Shown here: positions 53,467 through 62,809 of the stretch, piece after piece
How positions within the stretch are numbered: the first letter of the stretch is position 1
How the letters are laid out: every line of letters starts with the position of its first letter
From: an uncultured Flaviramulus sp.
GTDB lineage: Bacteria; Bacteroidota; Bacteroidia; Flavobacteriales; Flavobacteriaceae
Length of the DNA stretch: 64,000 bases
Assembly: GCA_947495125.1 (NCBI GenBank)
Contig: CANLXL010000001.1
Coordinates: 620,001 to 684,000, forward strand
Direction: 5' to 3'
The notes under the pieces: model-generated
The model's input: the letters and a program-made list of their open reading frames with translations, nothing else
Databases searched by the model: none
Told to the model about the DNA's origin: nothing
Position numbers and translations under genes: made by a program

Positions 53467-54384
53467 CTACTCAGAAAACTTTTGAACTCTCCAATTGAGA
53501 ACTTCGGTAACGTAAATGGCTTGGTTTTTATCTAAAGCGATTCCATGGGCTGTTTGCATTTGTCCGACATCCTGACCGGCACCCCCACTATATGTACCCA
53601 ATATGTCGCCCTTAAGATTTAATTTTAGGATCTTTTCATTGGTGCCATCTGTCATAAAAATATTTTGGTTGGCATTAATGGCCAATCCCCATGGTGTTCC
53701 CAGGTGATTCCAGACGGTAATAAAATCCCCGTTAGCATTAAAAACCTGAATGCGATTATTATGCCTGTCTGCCACATACACCAATCCTCTATTATCTACC
53801 ACGACATTATGCGGATTATTAAAGTTTCCGTTATCCTCACCTTTTTCTCCCCATGCCTTAATAAAATTGCCATGTTTATCTAATTTCACCATCCTGGAGT
53901 TTCCGTATCCATCGGCGATATAAATTTCAGCATTCAAGCCAAAAGCAACATCAGCCGGCTTATTAAAAAGAATCAAATTTCTGGTTTCATCAATTAATCC
54001 GCTGGTCCCTTTTTGACCTAGAACCAATGAAATTCGTCCGTTCGGATTTATTCTAAACACCATATGGGTTTCAATATCGGTTACCCAAATATTATCATCC
54101 TTATCAACTCGCAATCCATGTGGTGCAACTAAAACATCTTCAGCTAAGGATCTTATAAAATTTCCATTGCCATCAAATTCCGCCAGCTTTACTTTACCTT
54201 TATTCGCAATAAAAACGTGCCCTTTGGAGTTTATGGCGACACCGGTTGGTAATACCATACTCGACTCTAAAGGTGTTTTAAAAACCTCCACGTTTCCTTT
54301 AAGTGGTAAATGAGTTCCTTCGCTTTGTTGCGCTGAAAGTATGCCAACAGTCAGGATCATTAGTAAAATTTGAAAATTTTTCAT
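53467..54384 (-). CDS. Exported NHL-repeat beta-propeller protein
   Basis: 305 residues with a signal peptide (cleavage near ILSAQQ). Six NHL-type repeats can be counted from phrases such as PTGVAINSKGHVFIANKG, PHGLRVDKDDNIWVTD, PADVAFGLNAEIYIADGYGN, PHNVVVDNRGLVYVADRHNNRIQVF and AHGIALDKNQAIYVTE. The protein should form a six-bladed propeller in the periplasm or on the surface. Related propellers bind ligands or act as lactonases or lyases; no catalytic residues can be assigned. It lies within the SusC/SusD gene set. Confidence 0.9.
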   Translation of the reverse strand: MKNFQILLMILTVGILSAQQSEGTHLPLKGNVEVFKTPLESSMVLPTGVAINSKGHVFIANKGKVKLAEFDGNGNFIRSLAEDVLVAPHGLRVDKDDNIWVTDIETHMVFRINPNGRISLVLGQKGTSGLIDETRNLILFNKPADVAFGLNAEIYIADGYGNSRMVKLDKHGNFIKAWGEKGEDNGNFNNPHNVVVDNRGLVYVADRHNNRIQVFNANGDFITVWNHLGTPWGLAINANQNIFMTDGTNEKILKLNLKGDILGTYSGGAGQDVGQMQTAHGIALDKNQAIYVTEVLNWRVQKFSE

Positions 54385-54533
54385 GCTATTTTTAGTTTAT
54401 AGTGTAGACAATTCTTTTCTAAAAATACGTCACGGACTCCGTTCTTTCAAATTATTAGAGCGTTCTTTTTTTTATACAAGGAGAAAACTGATGCACGATT
54501 TAGTGATTTAGAAGCTATAATGAGTGCAAAAAA

Positions 54534-55049
54534 TCAACTCTTAATTTTAGTAAAACCTTTGGCATAAGCATTGAATTCATCTTCTAACTGATTCATTAAC
54601 TTTTGTTTTGCAGACTTTCTACCCGCTATTTTTGCAACCCATAGTATATTTGAGCCATCGTCATCTAAATCTTTCGTGAAAATCGCAATTTCAGCACTTT
54701 TAATGCCTTTTGGCAAAGATATTTTGTTTATCCTAATTACCATAAATTTATTGACATAATCTGTTTGGGCAAATGTTTCAGTTCGTGTATTTCCGTTGGT
54801 AAACACAACATCTCTGGACTCTACAAGTTCCTGGTCTATGGTTGTCACAGACTTCACATAACCATTTGAATACTGCTGAAGCTTTTCATTATCAATAAGA
54901 ACCCTCCATACGTCCCCTTTAGACGCTTTTACATCGGCACTTATCTTGACATCCCAAACAATCGTTTTGGCAGCCGGCATTTGTGCTGTGCTTGTTTTTA
55001 CTCCAAACATTCCAACAAGCAGGATGCACAATAGGTTTATTTTTTTCAT
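54534..55049 (-). CDS. Exported SRPBCC (START-like) protein
   Basis: 171 residues with a signal peptide (cleavage near STAQM). The mature part fits the SRPBCC helix-grip fold: VWDVKISADVKASKGDVWRVLIDNEKLQQYS at the start and a long C-terminal helix KLMNQLEDEFNAYAKGF. Such proteins enclose hydrophobic ligands. The gene is 31 bases downstream of a thioredoxin-domain gene on the same strand. Confidence 0.82.
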   Translation of the reverse strand: MKKINLLCILLVGMFGVKTSTAQMPAAKTIVWDVKISADVKASKGDVWRVLIDNEKLQQYSNGYVKSVTTIDQELVESRDVVFTNGNTRTETFAQTDYVNKFMVIRINKISLPKGIKSAEIAIFTKDLDDDGSNILWVAKIAGRKSAKQKLMNQLEDEFNAYAKGFTKIKS

Positions 55050-55080
55050 CTCAACACGCTTTATTTAGTATTTATTTTTA

Positions 55081-56289
55081 TTAGTTTTTCATTATTGGAG
55101 GCGTCATTTGCCTCTTATCGGCAGCCTCCTGCCTCAGCTCTTTTTCCTTTAAGGCCATTGTTTCTGCTTCAATAGTTTTGCCTTGACGGGTCAAAGTTCT
55201 TTTTCGTAATTCTGCCAACTGAATGCGGGTAAACAATTCCGCGCCATGTTTTTCAATACTACCGGCCCATTTGAAAACGTCTTTAAAATATTTGCTTTGG
55301 TTTGCAGTGACAAGATCATTCGCCGCTTCTATAATAACATAGCTCTTATCGGAAAAATAATGATCTTGACAAATTTTACCAACTTTTTTGGCATACTTGC
55401 TCCATTGGTTTGCGGCTGCAAATTCAATCAAATCCAATTTTGTTAATAACACTTTTGCATAATTGAGATCCTCTGTTAGCAACTTTCTTATGGCCTGAGT
55501 ATTTTCTATAGCTTCTTCAATCCCTTTGTTCTTAGCATAGGCTTTTTTAATGCTATATACGGAAGCACCAAATACTTGCTGAAAGTAATTATTTACGGTT
55601 TTTACACTTAACTTGCCTCTAAGCTTTTCTTTGTTGGTATATAAGTATGAAAAAGCTTTTGATGACGGATTATTTAAATATTTTATAGCTAGTGTATAAT
55701 GCTGTTCTTTCAACAATTCAGATTGCGGAAGAGCATCAAAATATAGTTTTGAGACGACACTCCTTTTATCGACTTCATAGGCTTTATCTAAAGCATCCAA
55801 ATAAGCCATTGCACTGGCCTCAGAACGGTTAGACGCTTCAAAGTTCTTTGCCAATCCATACATCGTATTCTCGGGATTAAGAGCTTTTTTAGCTTCGATC
55901 ATAAATGCATTTGTGGTCATACTACCCACAATTTTATGAACCACTTCACCTTCTCCATTAATAAATAAATATGTAGGATAGGCCGTCACATCGTATCTAT
56001 CTTTTAAAGTGATGCCTTCTCCTTTTTCCATATCGTACTTCGCGTTGATAAACTCAGTATTAAACAAATCGGCCACTTCGTTTCTGGTAAAAACATTTTT
56101 AGCCATGACTTTACAAGGACCGCACCAGGATGTATAAGCATCAAAAAAAATGAGTTTATTTTCTTGTTTTGCCAATGCCAATTGTGCTTTCCAATCTCTT
56201 TGCTTAAATTCAATTTGGCGATCTTGAGCTATTGCGGATAATCCTATCAGGCAAGTGATGACGTAAAGTATACTTTTCATATGTTTCAT
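55081..56289 (-). CDS. Exported thioredoxin-domain protein with helical C-terminal part
   Basis: 402 residues, signal peptide ending near AIAQD. The thioredoxin domain is at residues 25-130: KLIFFDAYTSWCGPCKVMAKNVF with the CGPC active site, and the cis-Pro region in YDVTAYPTYLFINGEG. The remaining 270 residues are helical with TPR-like regularity (residues 150-380). The CGPC site suggests an envelope thiol reductase or isomerase. It is a paralogue of the protein at 56808-58052, sharing the domain order, the same motifs and a Met/Pro-rich end (KRQMTPPIMKN), so the two arose by tandem duplication. Confidence 0.88.
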   Translation of the reverse strand: MKHMKSILYVITCLIGLSAIAQDRQIEFKQRDWKAQLALAKQENKLIFFDAYTSWCGPCKVMAKNVFTRNEVADLFNTEFINAKYDMEKGEGITLKDRYDVTAYPTYLFINGEGEVVHKIVGSMTTNAFMIEAKKALNPENTMYGLAKNFEASNRSEASAMAYLDALDKAYEVDKRSVVSKLYFDALPQSELLKEQHYTLAIKYLNNPSSKAFSYLYTNKEKLRGKLSVKTVNNYFQQVFGASVYSIKKAYAKNKGIEEAIENTQAIRKLLTEDLNYAKVLLTKLDLIEFAAANQWSKYAKKVGKICQDHYFSDKSYVIIEAANDLVTANQSKYFKDVFKWAGSIEKHGAELFTRIQLAELRKRTLTRQGKTIEAETMALKEKELRQEAADKRQMTPPIMKN

Positions 56290-56426
56290 TTTAGTGAATG
56301 TTAAACAGGTTATAACCTATAGCAACACCATGATACTGCAAAACTATGGCATAGCGTTTCTTAATACTTAGGGAAAATTCCTTATTTTAATAAAACCGAT
56401 AATTCAATAAATGAGGACTGGTAGAT

Positions 56427-56705
56427 TTAAACGGAACGTTTTTGACGCTTCTTGGAAAGTACTTTAACTAAAATAAGCAGGCCAATAATAACGGCGCCAA
56501 TTAAAATGTAAGTCGAAAGCATAGAATCTTTTTCCTTTTCAATAGGTAATGCAGGTTGCAATTCCATCCAAGCCACAGCTTCTTTGGGAATAATAGCCCC
56601 GTCGACACTTTTAATTGTAGCAGGTACAATTTTAGAAGCCTTAATGATCTTGGCTGTATCTTGCTGTTTTATACTATCTTGTATGTTATTAGAGTTTCTT
56701 ATCAT
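56427..56705 (-). CDS. Small single-pass membrane protein
   Basis: 92 residues. A polar N-terminal half without signal peptide is followed by one transmembrane helix (residues 64-82, MLSTYILIGAVIIGLLILVKVL) and a very basic end (SKKRQKRSV), so a C-in orientation is likely. No family is recognised. It sits between the two thioredoxin paralogues, with a terminator just upstream, so it probably has its own promoter. Confidence 0.65.
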   Translation of the reverse strand: MIRNSNNIQDSIKQQDTAKIIKASKIVPATIKSVDGAIIPKEAVAWMELQPALPIEKEKDSMLSTYILIGAVIIGLLILVKVLSKKRQKRSV

Positions 56706-56758
56706 TGCTAGCTTCTGTGGGGCAAAAATATACTTTTAATTTTATTATTTAAAATTAA

Positions 56759-56797
56759 AAGGCTTTCTAACGGCGTTATCCACCATTAGAAAGCCTT
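56759..56797 (-). terminator. Intrinsic terminator after the first thioredoxin-domain gene
   Basis: AAGGCTTTCTAA and TTAGAAAGCCTT form a perfect 12-base stem with a 15-base loop. On the minus strand it is followed by TTTTAATTTT. It lies 11 bases beyond the stop of the 56808-58052 gene and probably ends the SusC-SusD-thioredoxin transcript. Confidence 0.85.
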
Positions 56798-56807
56798 ATG
56801 GTTTCTT

Positions 56808-58052
56808 TTAATTACTTTTTTTAGGTGTCGTCATTCCCGTCATTTTCATAGCGGGTATACTATGTATTTTGGTGCCTGCTTTCTCGGCTTCTTTATCTGC
56901 TTTTTTAGCTGCTAGAGCCGCAATTTCAGCTTCTGTTTTGTTTCCCAATTTAGCTAACACCTTGCTTTTAGCCGTTAAAATAGCCGGTTTATGTTCTATT
57001 CTGGTTTCTTTCGCTTCAGCTATATTTAACCACAGTAAGGCCTTTGCCCAGGCGGTTTCACTTTTATAGGTATTTATAATACTATTGGCATAATTCACAA
57101 TACTGCCGGAACTCTCAGCCAAATTAAATTTTACAATATGATCGAGTATTGCCAGATATTGCTCTTTATCCTCTAATCGTTTATATTTATTAGCTAATAA
57201 TTTACCCAATAACACCGGCGCTTTTTCATAACCAGATATTTGTAAAAACTTAAGTAAATTATCTTCTTTTTTTGTTTCAAAAGGCTTATCTCCATACCAA
57301 TAGGACCAGGTTTGAATTTGCTTATCTATGGTATTGAATAATTTAGATTCGACGTCTTCGCTGTCAATAACCTTGGATAGTTGGTCTTTATGAGTTACCA
57401 GATATTGAAATCCTTTTAACGTCGGGTCTTTCATGAAATGTTTTATAATATTCCAGTTTTCTTCTTTTAACAGTTCTTCATTGGACAATGCACTTAAATA
57501 GTCACCGGAAACTTTGGCTTCTAAAGCTTTATGATACCCTAATCTTAAAGACACCAAGTACTCATACATAAAGGCTCCGCCTCTTTCCCCGGCATCGTAT
57601 CGTTTTTGCAAATTAACCGCCATCAGGTTATCGTTGACAGCCATTTTAGAATATGATAAAAACTCCTGAGCACCATAAGCACCAACAACACGATGAATTA
57701 GTTCTCCATTAGCATTGAAGTATAAAAATGTTGGAAATGCTTTGATATTCCAATCGGTCTTCAATTGGATCCCCTCTCCTTTTTCCATATCCATTTTCAC
57801 GCTAATAAAGTTGTCGTTAAAAAAGTCGGCAACTTCTTTATCAGTAAACACGTCACGATCCATAATTTTACAGGGCCCGCACCAGGTTGTATAGGCATCT
57901 ACAAAAATGGGTTTGTTTTGCTTTTGCGCTACTTTTAGCACTTTTTTCCACTTGGGCTGACTCATAAAGTTAATATGATCGTCTTGTGCTTGCATTGATA
58001 CGCTCAACATTAAAGCAAATGTAATGACTACTGTTCTTGATATTATTTTCAT
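56808..58052 (-). CDS. Exported thioredoxin-domain protein, paralogue of 55081-56289
   Basis: 414 residues, signal peptide ending near MQAQD. The thioredoxin domain (residues 25-135) has KPIFVDAYTTWCGPCKIMDRDVF with CGPC and a cis-Pro region in WNIKAFPTFLYFNANGE. A helical C-terminal region of about 270 residues ends in the Met/Pro-rich IPAMKMTGMTTPKKSN. It follows susD-like by 24 bases and shares the transcript, so its substrate is probably linked to what the SusC/SusD pair imports or displays. Confidence 0.88.
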   Translation of the reverse strand: MKIISRTVVITFALMLSVSMQAQDDHINFMSQPKWKKVLKVAQKQNKPIFVDAYTTWCGPCKIMDRDVFTDKEVADFFNDNFISVKMDMEKGEGIQLKTDWNIKAFPTFLYFNANGELIHRVVGAYGAQEFLSYSKMAVNDNLMAVNLQKRYDAGERGGAFMYEYLVSLRLGYHKALEAKVSGDYLSALSNEELLKEENWNIIKHFMKDPTLKGFQYLVTHKDQLSKVIDSEDVESKLFNTIDKQIQTWSYWYGDKPFETKKEDNLLKFLQISGYEKAPVLLGKLLANKYKRLEDKEQYLAILDHIVKFNLAESSGSIVNYANSIINTYKSETAWAKALLWLNIAEAKETRIEHKPAILTAKSKVLAKLGNKTEAEIAALAAKKADKEAEKAGTKIHSIPAMKMTGMTTPKKSN

Positions 58053-58076
58053 CTATCCGTATTTGTTCTTTGATTA

Positions 58077-59501
58077 TTAATTATATCCAGGGTTTTGCAC
58101 CAAAATTCCACCTGATAAATCAATTTCTCTTTGGGGAATCGGAAATGTTTTTTGATCTTCAGTAAGTGCCGAATTTCTTAAAGGTCTATTAGTTCTGATA
58201 AAATCAAAACGCGAACGGCCTTCAAAAGCAGTTTCAATATATCGTTCGTCATATAATGCTGTCAACAATGCTTCTTTCGATGCAAAATCACTTTCCAGAA
58301 CGGGGGCTATACCACTGCGTTCTCTGATTTGGTTCAGCAGCGAAACACTTTCTGAGTTCACCCCATTTAACTGCGCCAGAGCTTCTGCCCTGTTCAAGAT
58401 GATCTCAGCGAGGCGGAGCACAATAATATCATCTCTGGAGTCCGGGTTATTATATTTAAAAGTTGTTTTTTCGTTAACATTGGTGGTTGTATTTAGCGGG
58501 TTTCCGTCGAAAAGTAACTCTGTTCTTCTTTTATCGGCAGGGTCCATAGCTTCAATAAAATCTGAATGCGCATAAAGCCCCCGATTATAATAAAACAGAC
58601 CATGAGTCCCGAATTGAAAATTTCCGCCGTTGGAACTCACCGGAAATCCGAAGATCACCTCATCGTTAAAACTCGAGGTTGCACCCTCATCATTCAAAGG
58701 AAAAAGGTCTCGTAAACTACCTAGTTCCAAGTTATAAACAGAATTTCCTAATACCGCTGTTGTGGCATCCACACAGGCCTGATAATCTCTTTTGTAAAGT
58801 TGTACTCGAGATAACAAGGCATAAGCACTGGCTTTGGTTGCACGAACGCGGGTTTTTACGTTATCACCATGAGAATCTGACAGGTCTTCAATAGCCTCTG
58901 TCAGGTCTGTAATGATTTGTGCAAATACTTCGTCATTGGTGCTTCTTGGTTTGATATCCTCAGGTCTTACTTTGGCGCCATTAAAAGGTGCTAATTGAAG
59001 TGGTACACACAGGCCTTCTGAATTGCCGGTAAGTGCCTTATCACCATAAAAGGACAATAACGCCCAGTACGAATAGGCTCTTAAGAATTTAGCCTCTCCG
59101 ATGTGTTGTAATTCGGTAGTCTCATCATACTGACCCAAAAGCGGTATTTGCTGAATAAATACGTTGGCAACGTTGATCGCTTCGTAATATTCACTCCAAA
59201 TATCTTCAACTTCCGAGTTGATGGCGATCAAATTCCCTCCATAAAAATCTGAATAGAATGGAATATCCGGAACACCAACATAGGGTAGTGAAAAGTCCGG
59301 TATTAGGTGTGTCATCCCTACTGAAGCTTCAAACAGTTTATAATAACCATCTGCTAATGCTTGCTCGGCATTCTGAACCGTTGCGAACACGTCACTTTCA
59401 ACGGTCACATCTGTAGGTGCCAAATCTAATTGACTATCGCATGATACCAGTGCTAATATCAAGCAAAAACAAGACGTTATTTTTATATATAAATTTTTCA
59501 T
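58077..59501 (-). CDS. RagB/SusD family nutrient-binding lipoprotein
   Basis: 474 residues; lipobox ALVSCDSQ, Cys near residue 21. SusD features are the N-terminal DVFATVQNAEQALADGYYKLFE, the TPR-like FLRAYSYWALLSFYGD, and the C-terminal RLAEIILNRAEALAQLNG and YDERYIETAFEGRSRFDFIR. It forms the lid of the outer-membrane transporter made by the adjacent SusC-like protein, 12 bases upstream. The ligand (glycan or peptide) is not evident; no glycoside hydrolase is in the visible part of the locus. Confidence 0.95.
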   Translation of the reverse strand: MKNLYIKITSCFCLILALVSCDSQLDLAPTDVTVESDVFATVQNAEQALADGYYKLFEASVGMTHLIPDFSLPYVGVPDIPFYSDFYGGNLIAINSEVEDIWSEYYEAINVANVFIQQIPLLGQYDETTELQHIGEAKFLRAYSYWALLSFYGDKALTGNSEGLCVPLQLAPFNGAKVRPEDIKPRSTNDEVFAQIITDLTEAIEDLSDSHGDNVKTRVRATKASAYALLSRVQLYKRDYQACVDATTAVLGNSVYNLELGSLRDLFPLNDEGATSSFNDEVIFGFPVSSNGGNFQFGTHGLFYYNRGLYAHSDFIEAMDPADKRRTELLFDGNPLNTTTNVNEKTTFKYNNPDSRDDIIVLRLAEIILNRAEALAQLNGVNSESVSLLNQIRERSGIAPVLESDFASKEALLTALYDERYIETAFEGRSRFDFIRTNRPLRNSALTEDQKTFPIPQREIDLSGGILVQNPGYN

Positions 59502-59513
59502 CTGTTATTTATT

Positions 59514-62500
59514 TTAAAATCCAACATTAATACCAAGACTATACGATTTTGTCTGAGGCATGGTTAATTCATCATACCCGCTTATTAGTGCAGAAGAACC
59601 GAAGGCACTCACTTCCGGATCCAGTCCGGAATAGTTTGTAAATGTTAATAGGTTACTTCCCTGTGCATATATAGAACACGATCTAAAAAAAGTCTTATCC
59701 AGTATTGATTGTGGTAAATTATAGGTTAGTTTTATGTTTTTCATCCTTAAGAACGAAGCGTCTTCCAAAAAGCGGTCTGAATCTCTACCCGAGGTATAAT
59801 CGACACCTCCGAAAAAACTTCTAATGATCGACGCATTTTCAAATCGTGGGATATCCGTACGATGCCCGGCAATTAACCAATAATCTAACAAGTCCGTGCT
59901 TAAGTTATTCGCATCCGTTGTTGTATAGGTATAGAGTAAAGCCTTTGTTCCGTTATACAATTTATTCCCTCGAGAGAACGAAAAGAATGCTTCAAGATTC
60001 CAGTTCTTATAGGTAAACGAATTCGTAAAACCACCGTAAAAATCTGGTAAGGCATCTCCCATAGGTTTTCGATACTGAGATGAATTAGGCAACGAAGCTG
60101 GAGGCGTTTGGGTTTGTGTCCCATCAGGAAGGTTCCATACCGGATTTCCTGTTAAGGCATCTACCCCATCCCAATCGAATAAAAAGAATTGACCTGCAGA
60201 AAGTCCTTCTGCAAAATACTTATAACCAAATGTCGCTCCCGTTTCGTCAGTACCATCAAAGTTCAATTTTAAAATTTTATTGGTATTTCTTGAGATATTA
60301 AAATTTGTTGTCCATGTAAAATTTTCGGTTTTAATATTCTCTGTATTCAGAGTTATTTCGAATCCTTTATTTTCCATATCTCCAATATTCTGATCTTGCA
60401 AAGCATAGCCCTGATACCATGGTACAGCAGATTGGTAGAGTAAATTGGTTATTTTTTTATGATAATAATCAACAGTAAGGTCTATTCTTCCGCTGAATAA
60501 ACTTAAGTCCATTCCTAAATCGAGTGTTCTCGTGCGTTCCCATTCCAGATCGGGGTTATTAGGTTGGATCACTTGTAATATATCGGAGTCGAGATATTGA
60601 GCTACAGAGTTATTTCCATATCTGAATAACTGATATTGCCCCTGGTTTCCATAATAACCACCAACACCACTATTGCCGTCTACACCGGCAAAACCAATAC
60701 TTCCTCTGAATTTCAACTCATCCAACCACGATGCGTCCTTTAAAAAGTTTTCGTTTGATACTCTCCAACCTAAGGAAAATGAAGGAAAACCAATATATCT
60801 GTTATTTTTAGCAAATCGTGACGATCCGTCTAAACGATAGGTAACACCAGCCAAATATTTATGATCGTATTGGTAGTTTACCCTTCCAAACACTGAAAAT
60901 AATGCCCATTCTCTTAACAAAGGATCTGAAACATTAACAACGCCACCTTGATTAATATCTAAAATATCATCGTTGGCAAAATCTCGGGCATCCGTAGCAA
61001 AAGACCATTCTTTAGAGGTTTCAAAACTTTGTCCGATAACACTATTAATGGAATGTACATTATTAAATACTTTGACGATGGTTGCCGTATTGTTTATAAC
61101 AAACTTTTTGTTTTCAACGGTTCTCGATGTTGCATTTCCTCCAACGATAGATGGTCTGCTTATCAACCTGCTATAAGCTTCAGAGTTGTAGTGATCTATT
61201 CCAATTTCCGACTTTAGGGTTAACCAGCTAAATGGTTTTACTTCAGCATATATATTACCGATAATTCTATCATCTTCAACATTGTTTATATCTCTGTAAG
61301 CTTGTGCTAAAGGGTTATTCACAATCCCTGAAATATTGGGTTCTGCACCGAAAAAGTAAGCTCCCGTGTCATCAAATTGAGGAATATTTGGTGCTTTTAA
61401 AACGGCATTTCTATAAATGCTTGGTGCATTTAAAGACGCATTATCTGAAAAATTCAGCGTTGCGTTTGCTCCTATTTTTATATTATCGGTAATTTTATAA
61501 TCAATATTTAATCGGGTATTATACTTTTTAAAATCCTGATTAGCAATATAAGCTTCCTGATCTAAGTAAGAGGCGCTAAAAAAATAGTTCAACTTATCGG
61601 TATTCGCAGATAAAGACACGTTAAAATTTTTGGTCACCCCGGTTCTAATTACATTGTCCAACCAGTTACTATCCTGCCCGGTAAAAGGGAACGAATTCCC
61701 GTTACTATAATTAGGATTTGATAGCCTGTAAATTTCAGAATACTGCTCTGCGTTTAAAACGTCCGGGATATCTATAGGATCACTAAAGGTTGTACTATGA
61801 TTAAAGCTAACTCTTGGTTTTTTCGAGTTTCCTTTTTTTGTGGTTATAAGGATCACCCCGGTAGCACCTCTAGACCCATAGATAGCCGTTGCATAGGCAT
61901 CTTTGAGAACTTCTATGGATTCAATATCATTTAGGTTCAACATGGATAATGGATTTCTCTCAAACTCCGACAAATTATTTCTTAAAGGGTTTGAAACATT
62001 AGTACCTCCAAAGCCTATTCCAGGAATAACACCTCTTTCAAAACCTGTGGTATTATTTGCTCTATTGGCGCCATAAACAGGGACACCATCTATTACGATT
62101 AGCGGGTTACTGTCTGCATTTAAAGTACTAATCCCTCTAATGGTTATTGCCGTAGCACTTCCCGGAACACCGGAACTGGATATCACCTGCACGCCTGAAA
62201 TCTTTCCGGCTAAGGCGTTATCTATACTCACTATGGTTTTATCAATGTCTTTGGCCTTGATAGATCCGATAGATCCCGTCAGGTCTCTTTTTTCCTGAAC
62301 ACCATAACCTACTACAGTTACTAAATCCAGAGCTTCGATACTTTCTTTTAAAGCGATTGTAATGGGGTTTTCGTCGATCACTTTATGTTCGTAAGTCGCA
62401 TAGCCTAAGGCAGAAACAACCAATATATCTCCCAGATTTACGTTAATGGAAAACTGACCATCAAAATCTGACGCCACACCTTTAACAGTTCCTTTAACGA

Positions 62501-62660
62501 GTATGGTTGCCCCTAATACGGGTTGATTATCTGCTTCTGCAAGAACAATACCTTGTACCTCAATTGCTTTTATGGATTGGGCCTTAGTAATATCTTGTCC
62601 GAAGGACACCGTAAGACAGCATAACACCATACTTACAGATAAAATTAAATTTTTAATCAT
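59514..62660 (-). CDS. SusC/RagA family TonB-dependent outer-membrane transporter
   Basis: 1048 residues from the ATG at 62660, where a signal peptide begins (MIKNLILSVSMVL); the frame further upstream adds 27 residues without signal character. A carboxypeptidase-like regulatory domain (VQGIVLAEADNQPVLGATILVKG) comes first, then LDLVTVVGYG as the TonB-box region, the plug with SIDNALAGKISGVQV and NPLIVIDGVPVYG, and the large barrel ending YSLGINVGF with terminal Phe. It imports large nutrients with energy from TonB, in complex with the SusD-like partner. Confidence 0.95.
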   Translation of the reverse strand: MIKNLILSVSMVLCCLTVSFGQDITKAQSIKAIEVQGIVLAEADNQPVLGATILVKGTVKGVASDFDGQFSINVNLGDILVVSALGYATYEHKVIDENPITIALKESIEALDLVTVVGYGVQEKRDLTGSIGSIKAKDIDKTIVSIDNALAGKISGVQVISSSGVPGSATAITIRGISTLNADSNPLIVIDGVPVYGANRANNTTGFERGVIPGIGFGGTNVSNPLRNNLSEFERNPLSMLNLNDIESIEVLKDAYATAIYGSRGATGVILITTKKGNSKKPRVSFNHSTTFSDPIDIPDVLNAEQYSEIYRLSNPNYSNGNSFPFTGQDSNWLDNVIRTGVTKNFNVSLSANTDKLNYFFSASYLDQEAYIANQDFKKYNTRLNIDYKITDNIKIGANATLNFSDNASLNAPSIYRNAVLKAPNIPQFDDTGAYFFGAEPNISGIVNNPLAQAYRDINNVEDDRIIGNIYAEVKPFSWLTLKSEIGIDHYNSEAYSRLISRPSIVGGNATSRTVENKKFVINNTATIVKVFNNVHSINSVIGQSFETSKEWSFATDARDFANDDILDINQGGVVNVSDPLLREWALFSVFGRVNYQYDHKYLAGVTYRLDGSSRFAKNNRYIGFPSFSLGWRVSNENFLKDASWLDELKFRGSIGFAGVDGNSGVGGYYGNQGQYQLFRYGNNSVAQYLDSDILQVIQPNNPDLEWERTRTLDLGMDLSLFSGRIDLTVDYYHKKITNLLYQSAVPWYQGYALQDQNIGDMENKGFEITLNTENIKTENFTWTTNFNISRNTNKILKLNFDGTDETGATFGYKYFAEGLSAGQFFLFDWDGVDALTGNPVWNLPDGTQTQTPPASLPNSSQYRKPMGDALPDFYGGFTNSFTYKNWNLEAFFSFSRGNKLYNGTKALLYTYTTTDANNLSTDLLDYWLIAGHRTDIPRFENASIIRSFFGGVDYTSGRDSDRFLEDASFLRMKNIKLTYNLPQSILDKTFFRSCSIYAQGSNLLTFTNYSGLDPEVSAFGSSALISGYDELTMPQTKSYSLGINVGF

Positions 62661-62809
62661 GTCTTTATATTTTATTAATCGATGATTATAGCGATGTAGT
62701 AATGAAACAAAAAAACTGTTTTTAATCTGAAAATGCGACATATAGATGCTATTAAGTTGAACAAACTATTTGACATTTTCTACATTACTTGATACTATAA
62801 GTAAATTTA